Notes: generated by a model not told the origin, from the letters alone. A stretch of 64,000 bases of DNA from Hydractinia symbiolongicarpus (GCF_029227915.1 NC_079884.1:372001-436000); one strand, 5' to 3'. Counted from the stretch's first letter, positions 48,321-60,446 are shown. Translations and numbers: made by a program.

Positions 48321-48718
48321 CTATTGGGCGTTACAATACGCCATATTCGTTGTCAGGGTAATGAATGCGTCATTTGGTTGAGCAAAGGAGATATTTACGA
48401 ACTCAATATTTACATCTTCGAGGGCAAGGTTTACATTCTGCGGGATCTGGTTTAATGAATTGACAATTGAAGTTATCAATGAAGGACAAGACCCATCAAT
48501 GAAGTAATAGTCTCAAAATAACATTTGTCCATTTTTCCATGCACATCGGAGGCCTTTAATTTTTACACGTTTTCCAGCCACACATAGCAATTGAAACAAA
48601 GCAACTTTTAACAACACCACAACAAATGCACCAAAGAAATGTTGCATGCACATTTTGTGAAGCATCCTATTGTGTGAGGATAAAATTATTTGTTTTATCG
48701 TGTTTTCATGTTTGTGTT

Positions 48719-49001
48719 GTTTGTTTATTTGTTTATTTGTTTATTTGTTTATTTGTTTATTTGTTTATTTGTTTATTTGTTTATTTGTTTATTTGTTTAT
48801 TTGTTTATTTGTTTATTTGTTTATTTGTTTATTCGTTTATTCGTTTATTCGTTTATTCGTTTATTTGTTTATTCGTTTATTCGTTTATTTGTTTATTTGT
48901 TTATTTGTTTATTTGTTTATTTGTTTATTTGTTTATTTGTTTATTTGTTTATTTGTTTATTTGTTTATTTGTTTATTTGTTTATTTGTTTATTTGTTTAT
49001 T
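48719..49001. repeat. Octanucleotide satellite (TTTATTTG)n
   Basis: About 35 uninterrupted 8-bp units of GTTTATTT. Between roughly 48832 and 48890 several units carry TTCG instead of TTTG. Because 8 is not a multiple of 3, all three plus frames stay open and encode the same repeating FICLFVYL, giving three long false open frames. It lies about 400 bp after the Gfi1-like stop, perhaps within its 3' UTR. Confidence 0.97.
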
Positions 49002-51000
49002 GTGTAGTTGGATAGTTTAGTAGCCTTAGGGTATGAATGATGTGTAGAGGTGTTAGTTTCAATTTGTTTGTTTATTTGTTTTCTATTATCAATTTAATAA
49101 TAGATCGTGTTGATTACCATTACGTCATTCAATAATAACAGTGTCAGGTACTTTTTTTATATATGTCAAGTTACTGTTCTCTCCTATGTTTTTTTTGCAT
49201 TGTACATAATATATTGTAAAATAATTTTATAATAATGTTTCATAGTGACCTTTATATTATTAAATTTTGTAGAAAAATATCACCCCTTAAGGTCTGTTTA
49301 CACGTATCCATCGCGGTACAGCTTTTAGTGTGTTTGTTTTAGACTACGTAGTTTGTATGCTTTCTATAGAACGCAAATTGTTAAATATTAAATATAGATT
49401 TTTCTGCGTACTTAAGGCTGGTTTTCATTAACATAAAAATTGTTGAGCAACTGTTGTACCGCAGGCACTGATATAAATTCGATGAAAATACAAGTTGTAA
49501 ACAAAGCAACACAACGGAAGTTGCACAAAAAATGTTGTTAAGATGAAATCTTTTTTTCTATGTCTACAACAGTTGCATGAAAGTTACAGATTCTAATGGA
49601 AACCAAAGTTTTAGGGAAGTCGTTTGTGCAAATTTATGTTCTTTATAGATGACGCCCATACTTTTTTTTGTATTTTTATATGCTTTTTTTACCAACCTAA
49701 AAATGTTATTTATTTCCAAGAAATAAAACATTCTAAATGTACTAAGGTGTCTTGCTTTTAACGTTGAAATACCCAATTCCCATAAAATGACTATGTAAAA
49801 ACAAAACAAAAAAAAAGTAACACAGAGAAAAGAAGTGCTGTTTCTTTCATACAAATAATTTGTACTTACAATCCAAACCAATTTTAAAACTTCCCGTAGA
49901 TTAGTCATATGGAACTTACAGCTATGGATGCTGGTGTTGCAAAGTTAAAAAAGGTGGTTTCTAAAATGTCTCAATCGCTTCTGTAAATATGCGATAATAC
50001 TTTATTAAATAACGCCTTGAGGGAGAGTGATTTATCAAAACCAACTTCAGTCATGGTAAGACCATTTTTGGCTTTACTTTCAAGTATGAATGTCTCGTTC
50101 GTACGGAGCACTGTTTTAGTGCCATGTGCGCTCGGCGGTTTCCTGGATCTGAATCTGACTTGTTTAATGGAGCTAGTTTTTATTTTCGATGAAAATTAAC
50201 ACAGCTATCATTTCTTTGCGTCATCTCAGATATTGGCTAAATAGGCAAAAAATTGCCTTGGGAACAAGGTTGGCATAACTGGTAAACCAAAAAATATGCT
50301 CAAAATGATGGTGACGTCAAAATCTTGTTTTTTCGTCACCTTCGTTCTGTTATTAAGATTGGTCAAAAATAAAAAAATGCCGTTTTCTACAAGATGAAAA
50401 TGAAAGTGGCAATAAAATTTCGTTCTAGTCACCTAAATGCCATTTTTAGGCCAAAATAGGTCCACAATTTAACAATACTTTTTTTGTAACATTTTGCGCA
50501 GTGAACAAAAACGCATGCTCAACTGATGGTACTAACATATGTCACCCAATCAAAAATTGGTCTGAATAAAACTGTTTTTTTTTGTCAAAACAAAAAAAGC
50601 ATTTTGAAAATAATAACTGAGATTTTGGTCTTCGTTTTATTGTAGGCCAAACATTTCATGTTTGCACACCAAAAATTAAATTTAGATATTGGTATTTTTT
50701 CTGCAGCGAAAAGTATTGCATAAATTCTCTTACAATTTTGTTCGAAAGCGTGATTTTTAAGTCGCATCGGCTCTTTGTTTCTTAAAAAACTATAACTCCG
50801 GAGTTTGTTTTCTTTGTTATGAGACCAATCGTAAAGTCGACAGCCAAAGTGTCTGTGAGAACAAATGACAAAATTATCTAACATGTTAAATAATGTAATG
50901 TCAAAGTACCGAACTTCAAAATATATTAAAAATGAAAAGAACAAAAAATAAAATAATACATGATCAACTAACAGAACGCTCAAATTTTGTATCCTACAAA
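49002..51000. other. Gene-free stretch
   Basis: AT-rich intergenic DNA. Several short open frames, none with motif or splice support. Confidence 0.5.
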
Positions 51001-52575
51001 CTAAATACTAAATGAAATTTCTCCAAATCTGCTGTATTGGTTAAAAATTATTGTAAAGAAAAATTGAAAGAACGATATTTTTTGCGATTTTGTGGTGGAT
51101 TTTAATTGAAAAAGAAAATACTTAAATTTTTGCGTGCTAGTTTCTACGAACATACTAAACGTGATTAATTTCATCGAATTTTCACAAATAATATTTGTTG
51201 GATAAAGTTTTACATTTGACCAAAAGTTTTTGTGAGGCATAATTTTCATCAGTCGTAATTTTTGTTGAATAGAGTTCTCGCCCTTGTTTGTCAAACTTTC
51301 ATCATGAATTTCTTTTACGATTTCATTCATGGGTACATCAATTGAGCTGTGTATCCTTCTTCTTTCATACAGAAAGAAATGCAAAACAATTAAACCAGTC
51401 AAAAAGCCACAATTAATTGATGATGCTCTAGATAACCATCTACCACCGTATTTATCATAAATAACTCCTCCAACAATACTTCCAGTAAAGTTTCCTAAAC
51501 TGTAATATACTCTAGTGACAATAGTAAACATTGTCACAGAGATTTTGATGGGACTTATCTTGTTTGTGTATTCCACAGCTGCTGCCCAAAATATTGCAAA
51601 CCCAAAAAACTGGAAAAGCTGGATAGGTACCATCAGATAGGGTTCTTCAACAAAAGACATCGATAAAAATCGCAAGCAATATGAGAATGTAGCAATAATA
51701 AAACTTGGATAGGTACCGCAAAATAATTTTATTAACTTTGCTGAAACACGAAATACTAGAATTTCAGATACTGATGACAATGCTGAAGCTAAACCAATGA
51801 TGGTTTTTGTTCTTCCCAACTCTTTCTCCATAAATATAGCTTGAAATCCATTTATTAGAGAGAAATTGATTCCCATGTGTGCTACAATGATCAAGAAGAA
51901 GATAACTTTCATTTGGCGACATGTTGAGAATAAAGTTTTTGCAACATTTGTTTTGTTTTTGCTGGAAACACATTCACATTCCTGGTTTTCAATACACTTG
52001 TTTTCCACGAAAGTAAAGGTAGCAACTTTACCATTATTGTCTTTTACCTTTATTTCTCTTTTGCTTTTACTCTTACATCTTTTTCTAATCTGCTTTTTTC
52101 ACTACTAGTGACGTCCTTATGCCATGTTACCAATGGCTTCGATATACTTTCATTTTGGCAATATTTCATTGATCATTGGTCAATATTTCATAAGATTCTT
52201 CCCATGCATGACAAAAAATAACTTATCTCCTGCACTGTTCTCCACCCCAATCTTAGCATCTGCTGCTTTGGCAATCCATGGTAAAGGTACAATCGTTGAG
52301 GATGTCAGTAGAACCAATTTTTCTCTACGAAAGTGGTTAGCTATTGCACCAAAACAAGGTGATATTACTAGTGAGAAGATAGTTCTTATACCAGCAATAA
52401 GAACGCTTTGCGTAACAGATAAACCAATGGAATGGAAGAAATTTATTAGGTATGGTAAAAAACAACCCATAGTTCCATAGATTGCAAAATAACATATTTT
52501 TGCGGGAATAAGCGCTTTTATAACACGTGGTGACGGAGCGTTAATCAGTCTGGTCGCGTCAATTGGATCGTTCAT
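51001..52575 (-). pseudogene. Truncated MFSD6-like transporter copy
   Basis: Reads on the minus strand from ATG 52573-52575. The first block (to about 52200) gives IKALIPAKICYFAIYGTMGC ... LPWIAKAADAK and KLFFVM, then hits a stop at 52180-52182. The second block (52008-51001) resumes at STCRQMKVIFFLIIVAHMGI and covers the last six membrane segments. About 150 residues present in the intact neighbour (loop and helices 4-6, including QRVFGPVGF) are missing and the two blocks are out of frame. The C-terminal part is almost identical to the intact copy while the N-terminal part is much more diverged. After FFLYERRR it has a different, longer tail. Likely a pseudogene; missing exons elsewhere are a less likely alternative. 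Confidence 0.82.
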
Positions 52576-53199
52576 ATCTACTTTAACTGGATAAAAGATC
52601 TCATAAATGGTTTGAGCTGCGTCACTTCAGACTCTAAAATTATAATCTTTTGTTAAAAAACATCGCAGCATTTATCAGTTTCACATTGAATGATGCAGCT
52701 CTAAATTAGAGAATACAGCAAGACACTAGTACAGAAACCTTTGGAAAACTAAAACGAATTAGAGACACTATCTGAGAAAATATAAAATGTCATAAAGGAA
52801 AGTTTATACCCTTGCAGAGCTCTCCACTTTCAAAGATAAAAAATATCACATCAATGAATGAGAAGTAATAATTTTTTAGAAACAAAAAAATAATATAAAA
52901 GTTATGTTTCATTCTATCTGCAGACATCGCCAGAACTTTTGTCGTTAGATCTTCCTTTTTGTAAAAAAAACAGCAAAGCAATGTTACAATATTGACATAT
53001 TTCAAAGAAAGGAAAAAGCATATTATTATAAGAGGGTAAGCAGGTGCGGATCCAGGGTTAGTCAGATAAGTCGCGTGACTAAGTGTAAATTTGACGAAAA
53101 ATGTTAGCCAAGCGAAGATGTCGACGATCAAGGCGTTGCAAACGGAGGGCGTTAAAAATTGTAATTTTTTTACGGCGAAAAGCCATGGTTCACAGCCCT

Positions 53200-53410
53200 C
53201 TCCAATTCGCCTATAGCGATGTTGACGTCAAAGTTGTGACGTCGCTACCATATAGACTGAGAGGGTTGCAAATTATAGCTTACAGATTTTGACTGATTCA
53301 TTTTGACTAATCAGTCACTCAGTCAGTCAAAAATCAAATAGCTATGGCCCGCAACCCTCCCCATCTCACCTAAGGGGCCTGTGACGTCAAAATCGTGACG
53401 TAATTTTCAC
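53200..53410 (+). promoter_or_regulatory. Duplicated CRE-like blocks in the transposon leader
   Basis: Palindromic TGACGTCA occurs at 53223 and 53382, each followed 14 bp later by a second TGACGT half (53237, 53396). The blocks sit in an imperfect tandem duplication of period about 159 bp. Between them lie several TGACTNA words (53285-53330), AP-1-like. A plausible promoter for the downstream gene. Confidence 0.45.
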
Positions 53411-53580
53411 ACTCTATGCGTAGTCCAACAATATGTGGCCCGCAGCCGGCGAAGGAAATTTAGGTTCCGTTTTGCGTGGTTACTGATAACCTGTTAGGCT
53501 ATAGTTTTAACTCCCATCCGTCAGGATTAGTCAAAGACTCACGCCTTTTGGCTTGGATTCTTTCCGTACTATTATTGATT

Positions 53581-55081
53581 ATGGCTGCAGCAGATATGTT
53601 GGCGCGGGTGCTTACTGATTTAAAGTGTGATAATTTTGAATCTGTTCGTAAAATGCAAAAAGAACTTTTAGAAAGTGTTTATTCTCGAGCATTTTTGTTG
53701 TGTGGGGATATTTATCCCTTGGTTGGTAAAAGTCTTCATCGGAATTCAGGTCCAGATATATACCTTCCATCTGAGGCGAGGTGTGAGGATAAAGGAATTA
53801 TTGTTTTAAGGTGAGAAGTATGTTTTTTACTCTCCAACACACCTTGCATTTATCTAAAGGTTTTCAGTATATCTGCTACGAAAAGCTAGTTGGGGAGAGC
53901 TTTATACAACAGACTATTAAATTAAAACCAAATACAAAAAGATTTAATTAGCTAATAGCTAGGGCTAATACACCTTTACGATAATTCGGAAAAAATAACA
54001 CTCCATCGCAGCTTATTTTGCAATCAGAGGAGGTAAACATTACACTTTTATAAGAGTTTATTAAGGAGAAAACACTATTTTTCGTGATAACTTTTCTTGC
54101 CACGTTTTGTTTTTAATGAAAAGTACACATAAGTTGTATCTTATTATTATTAACGTTTCCTAAAAATTTGAAAGAAATTGATACGACGGAAGTTAAAAAA
54201 CTGGAGAAAACACGCTTTCGTCTCTAACAAACTCTCATAAAAACACGAGTTTTACCTCCTTTTTTTCGATATTGTAAAACGATGGAGAGCCGTAGGAACG
54301 CATGTACAATTGAATTGTCATAAAGGTGTATTGTTTTTGTAATATGAGCTTTGAACAGAATTTTCAGCATTGCGGAGGAATTCTTTCTCAATTAATATTT
54401 GTGTTGTTATTAGAAGCAAGAACTTGACATCTGGATAAGTAAGGTTGGTGATGAAAATAAACAACTCTTCGAATGACTATTAAGAAACAAGTTTGTTGAG
54501 TAAAAGGTCATGGTAAAATATATTATTTTTAGATCCAATCCATCAGGAGACTGTCTATACAGCTCAGCATCGTTGGTATAGGCATAGGTGATAATTCTCT
54601 TGTTGATGTTTTGAGAATCTTGACATCCATAGAACTTTTCTTGCATCCTTCCTTTTATTCCAATCATCCTTGTTTTCAATTTGCTTTTAAAAACCAAAAG
54701 GCAAATATTTTTATATCTGAGAAAAGTTTATTCAGATTTTCCCTTTCCCATATTGTTTGTGATATGACTCTTTCTCCTGAGGAGGCAGTTAAAGCAGAAG
54801 CAATCAACAACTGTACCCCCAAGACATGGTTTCCTTTTCTGTCAATACTTGCCTTGTCAACAGTAATAAAGAGAAAAATTAACACATTTTACCCACAATT
54901 CGGTTTGTTACAGTTTGTTACAACTTTCTTTACACAGTGTATATTGCCACACCCATCTATTTTACCTGATGAAGATCAGTTAAAAATTTTATTTTGTTAT
55001 GAAGATATTGTTAAGTCTGGTGTAGACTTCAAGCCAAATCATTACGTTCCCCTTTTTCCAGGTTGCAACTTTCTTAACTGA
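53581..55081 (+). pseudogene. OTU-like transposon gene, frameshifted
   Basis: Exon 1, 53581-53810, starts MAAADMLARVLTDLKCDNFE and ends at donor AAG|GTGAGA; exon 2 starts at 54533 in the correct phase (2). Exon 2 opens SNPSGDCLYSSASLV, the 'G-D-C-L-Y/F' nucleophile block of OTU-type cysteine proteases, then a TAG (54579) interrupts. Coding continues in another frame with GDNSLVDVLRILTSIELFLH and runs to TGA at 55079-55081. OTU-like and vertnin-like proteins of this form are common in cnidarian and fish transposons. Either a one-position frameshift broke it or the sequence has an error. The His of the catalytic pair was not identified. Confidence 0.6.
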
Positions 55082-55692
55082 AAGTTGCATTTTCCTATTT
55101 CAGCATGCAAAAAGCAGTAAAAAACCCTTCTTAATTCTTCTTTCAAAGTTCAAACGAAACTTGAGTTTAGCCCTATGAATAAACAAATATATCTGAACAA
55201 ATACATGGGTTGAGGTGTGTTTGTATCATATCACATGTATGTATATTTCATCTTCATTATCCTGATCTTTCCATATTCTTATTTTTTTTGTTATTATTGT
55301 GTTTTATTTTGCTGTCCATGGCTGGTGTGATCATTTGATTCACCTAGTCATGCTGATGAAGCCTGATATTGGCAGAAACAGCAGGAGTTTATAAATAATG
55401 AAATATATTCACAATTGTCTCACTTTATTGTAGTTAATCCCTGTTAATTTTAGTGGTTTTATCTATCTAAAATAAGACGTGTAAGACGGAGATTTGATTC
55501 TTATAAAAGATGTTCTTAGGAGATTTTGTTATAGCTTAGCGTTTCTTTTGGTCAATTTTATTAATAACTAGATAAATCGGAAGACAATTTTTCGGCGATT
55601 TTTGTACCCGCAAAGCTTAAAATTTAGCCCCCAGCTGCTAAATTCAAGACTCAGTCTTGACTAAGTCTTGAAAAAGTCTGGATCCGCCCCTG

Positions 55693-58600
55693 GGTAAGAA
55701 AACAAAACAGCAAATAAAAATCTTTTCACTCAGTGAAGCAACCGCGCCTGTAACTATATTTGACATCAATTAGATTTTCACCGACTTTTAAGTTAGCTCA
55801 CAAAAAGCGCGATAAACTTGATCACTGTGTGTATGTCTGTAACAAGCAAAGTCGATTAAACTTTCAACAATTTTCTTTAAAAAAAGCTGAAAAATTTCCG
55901 CGATAAAACTATAAAACTGTCGCTGTCTTTTGAAACGTTTGTTCAAATTAATTTTCAGACATGTAATAAAATTGTATTTATTATTGTCAAAAGAAGAAAT
56001 CGCCATTTTATTAAATAGCTAATTATAATGAGGAAGTGACTTTTTTTCTAACGGTTTTATTGTCTATTTCATTTATTAATAAAAATTCAACCAACCTGCA
56101 CTAAATTTCTTATGAAAAATTCACGGGTGATTGGTTTTCATTGTTCTTTTGTTGTAACATTTATGATTTATTTGCTCTTAAAGGAAATTAACAACAAACT
56201 TGTTGAAGAAAGGTGAGATGAATTTAACGGTTTATTTATTTGTTCTTCTTTCATTTTTCAGTATCTATACAAGCGGGTTTTTAAAATTAGTAACAAAATT
56301 AATCCAGGAACCTGATCTTGCACGCCAAGGTTGAAACACAAGTGAGTAGCCATATGCAGATATTGTTTAGATAACTGTTATCTCCTCATTTAACTGTTGA
56401 AAACTGCGAGTTTGTCCTTTAACAACCGCAACTGTTGTTAGCTCATTCGACTGTCAATGATTGCATGATCTTGTGATAAAAACCAATTATGTTATCAACT
56501 AGTTTTTAATTATTCGTAATTTTTTTAATATAACCTTTTTATCTTTCAACTTTGTAGTCGTTTTTTTTTTTTTTTAAAACTTCAGCTAAAAAGGGCTTGA
56601 CTAACAACAACTTAGGAGGATTAAGTAATTTTTTTTAATATGAAATGTAAGTTTTGTCTCTGATAGTAAACATCTTTGGTGGTGAAATCAAAAATTTGGA
56701 GAAAAACGTTTGGGAATAATATATGCCAAAAATATCTCGCTTAGGGCCATTGATGTATATTAATGTAATAAACTTAAGCTTCTGTGCATATAAAGAACAA
56801 ACAATTTAGAAAACAACAAAGCTTGTTTTTAGTGCTTCTCTGAAGTTATTCGACTCCATTAAGTTGTTGTCAGTGTTAAATTCGACGTTTTATCAACGGC
56901 TTTTGTTAGTCTTATTCTTCTGCACAAAAATTCATACAAACCTCTTGCGCTTGCTTTTCACTTCTCTTTTCATACTGATGAAAATACAAATTGTTAATTG
57001 TTTCACCTAAAAAAGGTGACTAGTGATAGAAAGCAGTTGGATGACGAGAAACAGTGCAATAGCTCAGTGGTGTATTAGCATTTTGACGACCAGCTGAATG
57101 GACTTTCACAATTTTTTGCAACAAAGAGTGATATAATGCTGGCCAAAGTTTTTTCAAAATAACTAACCGAGCTATGTGGCTTGATTACTTACACTCCAAT
57201 AGCTCCTCATTGTTGCTGTTACAACAAAAACCATAAAAAAAATACCCACAGAGATTACCTTTTTTTCTGAGCCATTTCCACAGAAAAAGATGTGTTGTAA
57301 TTTAATAATTTAACACAAATTCAAGAAGGTATGGACTATTTCAAATCTACCAAGAAGACTTGGATATGTGAAAAACACTTCGAACCACCAAAGATGTTTA
57401 TTATTAGAGGCAAAACTTATACTTCATAATGAAAAAATTTACTTAATACCTCTAAGTTGTTGTTAGCCAAGCCCTTTCCAGCTGAAGTAAAACGAAAATT
57501 ATGGAAAAAATAGAAAAACGACTACAAAGTTTAAAGATACAAATGTTATATTAAAATATTTACAAATAATTAAAAACTATAATTGGTTTTTAGAATATTT
57601 TTTAAGAATCATGCAATCATGTTTTTCAGCATTTGAAATATTTAAATCTGTTTTAAATTTTGTTTCGTGTTTTTTTTTAAATCAAAGAAAAATTGGTGAA
57701 GGTTTTGTATATTGCTATTATACAATTACAAAGAAGGAAAAAAAGAGATGAGCATGGGCGTAAAAAATGTCTTAAAGGATAAGCAAAGATTTTGGTATCG
57801 TTCATCTTTCATGTTTATTTAATGCATTAGGACGATCTATTTGTAACAACTTTAATACCTGGTAACACTTGGTAACACTTGGTAACACTTGGAACACTTG
57901 GTAGTGCTTGCATTCAGACATCAAAGGAACAAGTGCTCATAATTATGCCTGGAACTGTGAAAGAAAAGCTTTCTAATACGCAGTGCATAATTAATTGTTG
58001 TGTTGAGTTCAACGTGGCAGTACCACAATCTCTGCCTTGAAATAATATTTTATTAGGTCATTACGAACTCACTTTGGTCAAATTATTGTTCTATTTTCTA
58101 TTTTTAAAAGAAACTTAGAAATTTTTATAAATGCTTAATCTTTCTAGCGGAGATGGTATTGTGGTGTTGTAATCATAAGGTCTCATGTTTGAGTCCCAAC
58201 TCCGATGCACTTTAAATGCAGTGTTGTCAGTCCATCTTAACTCGACTATTGACTGTGAACCGGCTTGTGTGTTAGGCAAGCAAGTTAGAGCCATCTTCTA
58301 CGATCTCTAGCGGTAATGCAACTTAGTTACAGTCGAAGGAGAGAAAGAGCAAGCCGTAATGATGCAATTCCAAATGACGTTAAAGCTTTGTTACTTGCTC
58401 ATTTTATTTGCTTTTAGAGCAATATAATGGTTGACTATTTATATGTTGTTGATGTGGTGTATTGCTTTAGAAAACTCCATATTGTCATTACATTCTGCAT
58501 ATCACAAAATTTTCTTGTCTCTTTTTTTCCTGAATTAATCTTGACGTTCTGAAATTCCATATATAAACTACATTTAAAGAAAACGATTATTTCTCGTTTG

Positions 58601-58943
58601 TCATGTGCCAACCTGAATTAAATATAATTTGTTTAAAGTAATTAATTATAAACGCTCAAGATTATTTGTAGATCAAATACAATGCTTATTTTTTTGTCAT
58701 TAAAATATTTTGCAAATCAGTTAGTAAATCTCTCAAACATACGATTGCACGCATCGACGGATTTTAAAAGTTTAATTAATGTCTACGAATATTATTATTG
58801 ATCGATATACAGCTACCTAAATTAAACAAATTAGTTAACAAATATTGATCACTTGAAACTCAAACATAAATTTAAAAGGGAGATCGCAATTAAATATACT
58901 ATATATTCAAAATTTTTAAGCTTTTTCCGAGTAAACTTTGCTG
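55693..58943. other. Gene-free stretch upstream of the intact MFSD6-like gene
   Basis: AT-rich. Contains a short 10-bp direct repeat (GGTAACACTT, about four copies, 57862-57903) and a tRNA-derived SINE at 58146-58340. Presumably includes promoter or 5'-UTR sequence of the transporter near its end. Confidence 0.5.
58146..58340 (+). repeat. tRNA-derived SINE, second family
   Basis: The head GCGGAGATGGTATTGTGGTG is followed by B-box-like ATGTTTGAGTCCC (58186-58198, close to GGTTCGANTCC). The body has no match to the SINE at 26175. Its 3' end is not sharply defined. Confidence 0.6.
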
Positions 58944-60446
58944 ATGATGGATGAATCAACGTCGAAACAAACAAGATCTTGTGTTGGTCCACATTTTATT
59001 AAGGAGTTAATTCCCGCAAAATTAGCATACATTGGTATGTACGGGACTATGGGATGTGTGTTGCCATATTTTAATGCTTTCTTAGTATCTGTTGGTTTAA
59101 CAGTCACTCAAAGTGGACTTATAACTGGATTGCGCACCATAGCATCTCTCATTGGAGCCCCTTTTATTGCAATAATTATTGATCACAGTGACCACAAAAG
59201 ATTTATTGTTCCCAGTATGCTTATAATTCATATCGCTGTGACATTCCCAGTACCATGGATTGCAAAAAGTATCATTGGTGATGACGAAGATTTAGCAAGT
59301 GACGAGAAGTCTAAATTGTTTTACGTAATGTTAACGATGGCTTCTTTGATTGCGGTGTTTGGCCTTTCCATCGTCGGCTTCATAGACGCCAATGTTATGG
59401 TACTAGTGAAAAAGTATAAAAATAAAACTACTTTCGGCTATCAAAGAGTTTTTGGTCCAGTCGGTTTTGCTGCATCGTCTTTTTTGGCTGGATTTGTTTC
59501 AGATCAATATCAAATAGAGGGTATGTCGAAATATACAGCAGCTTTTATTATGTACCTTCCGTTTATCATTTTGCTATTTATTTCGTTTATTTTTCTTACT
59601 CGTTCTTCTGAGAGCGCAGGTCGTACCATGTTTAAGCTGAAATCTCAAACTATTTCAACGGAAAGGGATGGAAAAAATCAATACACTAAGAATATTGAAT
59701 TGCCATCAACTGTTTCCATTAAGGACGAATCTACCAATGATATAAAATCAGTAAAAGAGAATAAAAGTGAGCAAAACAGATCAGTTGGAAGAAGCACAAT
59801 CAACACATGCCGTCAACATAAAGTTATGTTCTTTATCACCATCATGGCTCATATGGGCATCAATTATTCCTTAATCAATGGATTTCAAGCAATTTTTATG
59901 GAGAAAGAGTTAGGAACAACAAAAACCATCATTGGTGTAGCTTCGGCATTGTCACCAGTATCTGAAATATTAGCATTTCCTGTTTCAGCAAAGCTAATAA
60001 AGTTATTTGGTGGTATCTATCCAAGTTTTATTATTGCTACATTCTCATATTGCTTGCGATTTTTATCGATGTCTTTTGTTGAAGAACCTTATCTGATGGT
60101 ACCTATCCAACTCTTCCAGTTTTTTGGGTTTGCAATATTTTGGGCAGCAGCTGTGGAATACACAAACAAGATAAGTCCCATCAAAATCTCTGTGACAATG
60201 TTTACTATTGTCACCAGCGTATATTACAGTTTAGGAAACATTGTTGGAAATATTGTTGGAGGAGTTATTTATGATGAATACGGTGGTAGATGGTTATTTA
60301 GAGTGTCATCAATTAATTGTGGCTTTATGACTGGTTTAATTGTTTTATACTTCTTTCTGTATGAAAAAAGAAGCAAAGAACAAATCGAAGGGGTGTATGT
60401 TAACAAACATGGACGCGAAGAAGACACAGTTGGAAGAAAAGAATAA
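58944..60446 (+). CDS. MFSD6-like major facilitator transporter
   Basis: An intronless 500-aa gene; the first in-frame ATG is 58944 (a second follows directly). About 12 hydrophobic helices fall in two halves with a charged cytosolic loop between (around 215-285, Lys/Ser/Asn-rich). Family marks: PAKLAYIGMYGTMGCVLPYF in helix 1, GLITGLRTIASLIGAPF in helix 2, YQRVFGPVGFAASSFLAGF (the 'R-x-x-G-x-x-G' of the MFSD6/LacY-like fold), and in the second half AIFWAAAVEYTNKISPIK and GGVIYDEYGGRWLF. MFSD6 relatives are plasma or endomembrane transporters whose substrates are mostly unknown. AATAAA overlaps the stop codon (60442-60447). It faces a truncated copy 6.4 kb upstream on the other strand. Confidence 0.9.
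   Translation: MMDESTSKQTRSCVGPHFIKELIPAKLAYIGMYGTMGCVLPYFNAFLVSVGLTVTQSGLITGLRTIASLIGAPFIAIIIDHSDHKRFIVPSMLIIHIAVTFPVPWIAKSIIGDDEDLASDEKSKLFYVMLTMASLIAVFGLSIVGFIDANVMVLVKKYKNKTTFGYQRVFGPVGFAASSFLAGFVSDQYQIEGMSKYTAAFIMYLPFIILLFISFIFLTRSSESAGRTMFKLKSQTISTERDGKNQYTKNIELPSTVSIKDESTNDIKSVKENKSEQNRSVGRSTINTCRQHKVMFFITIMAHMGINYSLINGFQAIFMEKELGTTKTIIGVASALSPVSEILAFPVSAKLIKLFGGIYPSFIIATFSYCLRFLSMSFVEEPYLMVPIQLFQFFGFAIFWAAAVEYTNKISPIKISVTMFTIVTSVYYSLGNIVGNIVGGVIYDEYGGRWLFRVSSINCGFMTGLIVLYFFLYEKRSKEQIEGVYVNKHGREEDTVGRKE

Larger units (their letters stand above)
53041..55692 (+). mobile_element. 2.65-kb DNA transposon with OTU-like gene and 6-bp target duplication
   Basis: The left end CAGGTGCGGATCCAG (53041) and the right end, inverted CAGGGGCGGATCCAG (ending 55692), match at 14 of 15 positions. 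GGTAAG flanks both sides (53035-53040 and 55693-55698), a 6-bp target-site duplication. Inside, after two CRE-like repeat blocks, is an OTU-like gene (53581-55081). No DDE transposase was recognised, so it may be non-autonomous or of an unfamiliar class. The superfamily is not assigned: a 6-bp duplication fits few known ones (IS3EU, Dada). Confidence 0.78.

Noticed and set aside
48626-49020. Three overlapping long open frames with FICLFVYL repeats
   Set aside because: They are the translation of the (TTTATTTG)n satellite, open in every plus frame; not genes.
54611-55081. A separate 156-codon gene
   Set aside because: It is the continuation of the OTU-like exon 2 after a frameshift, not an independent gene.
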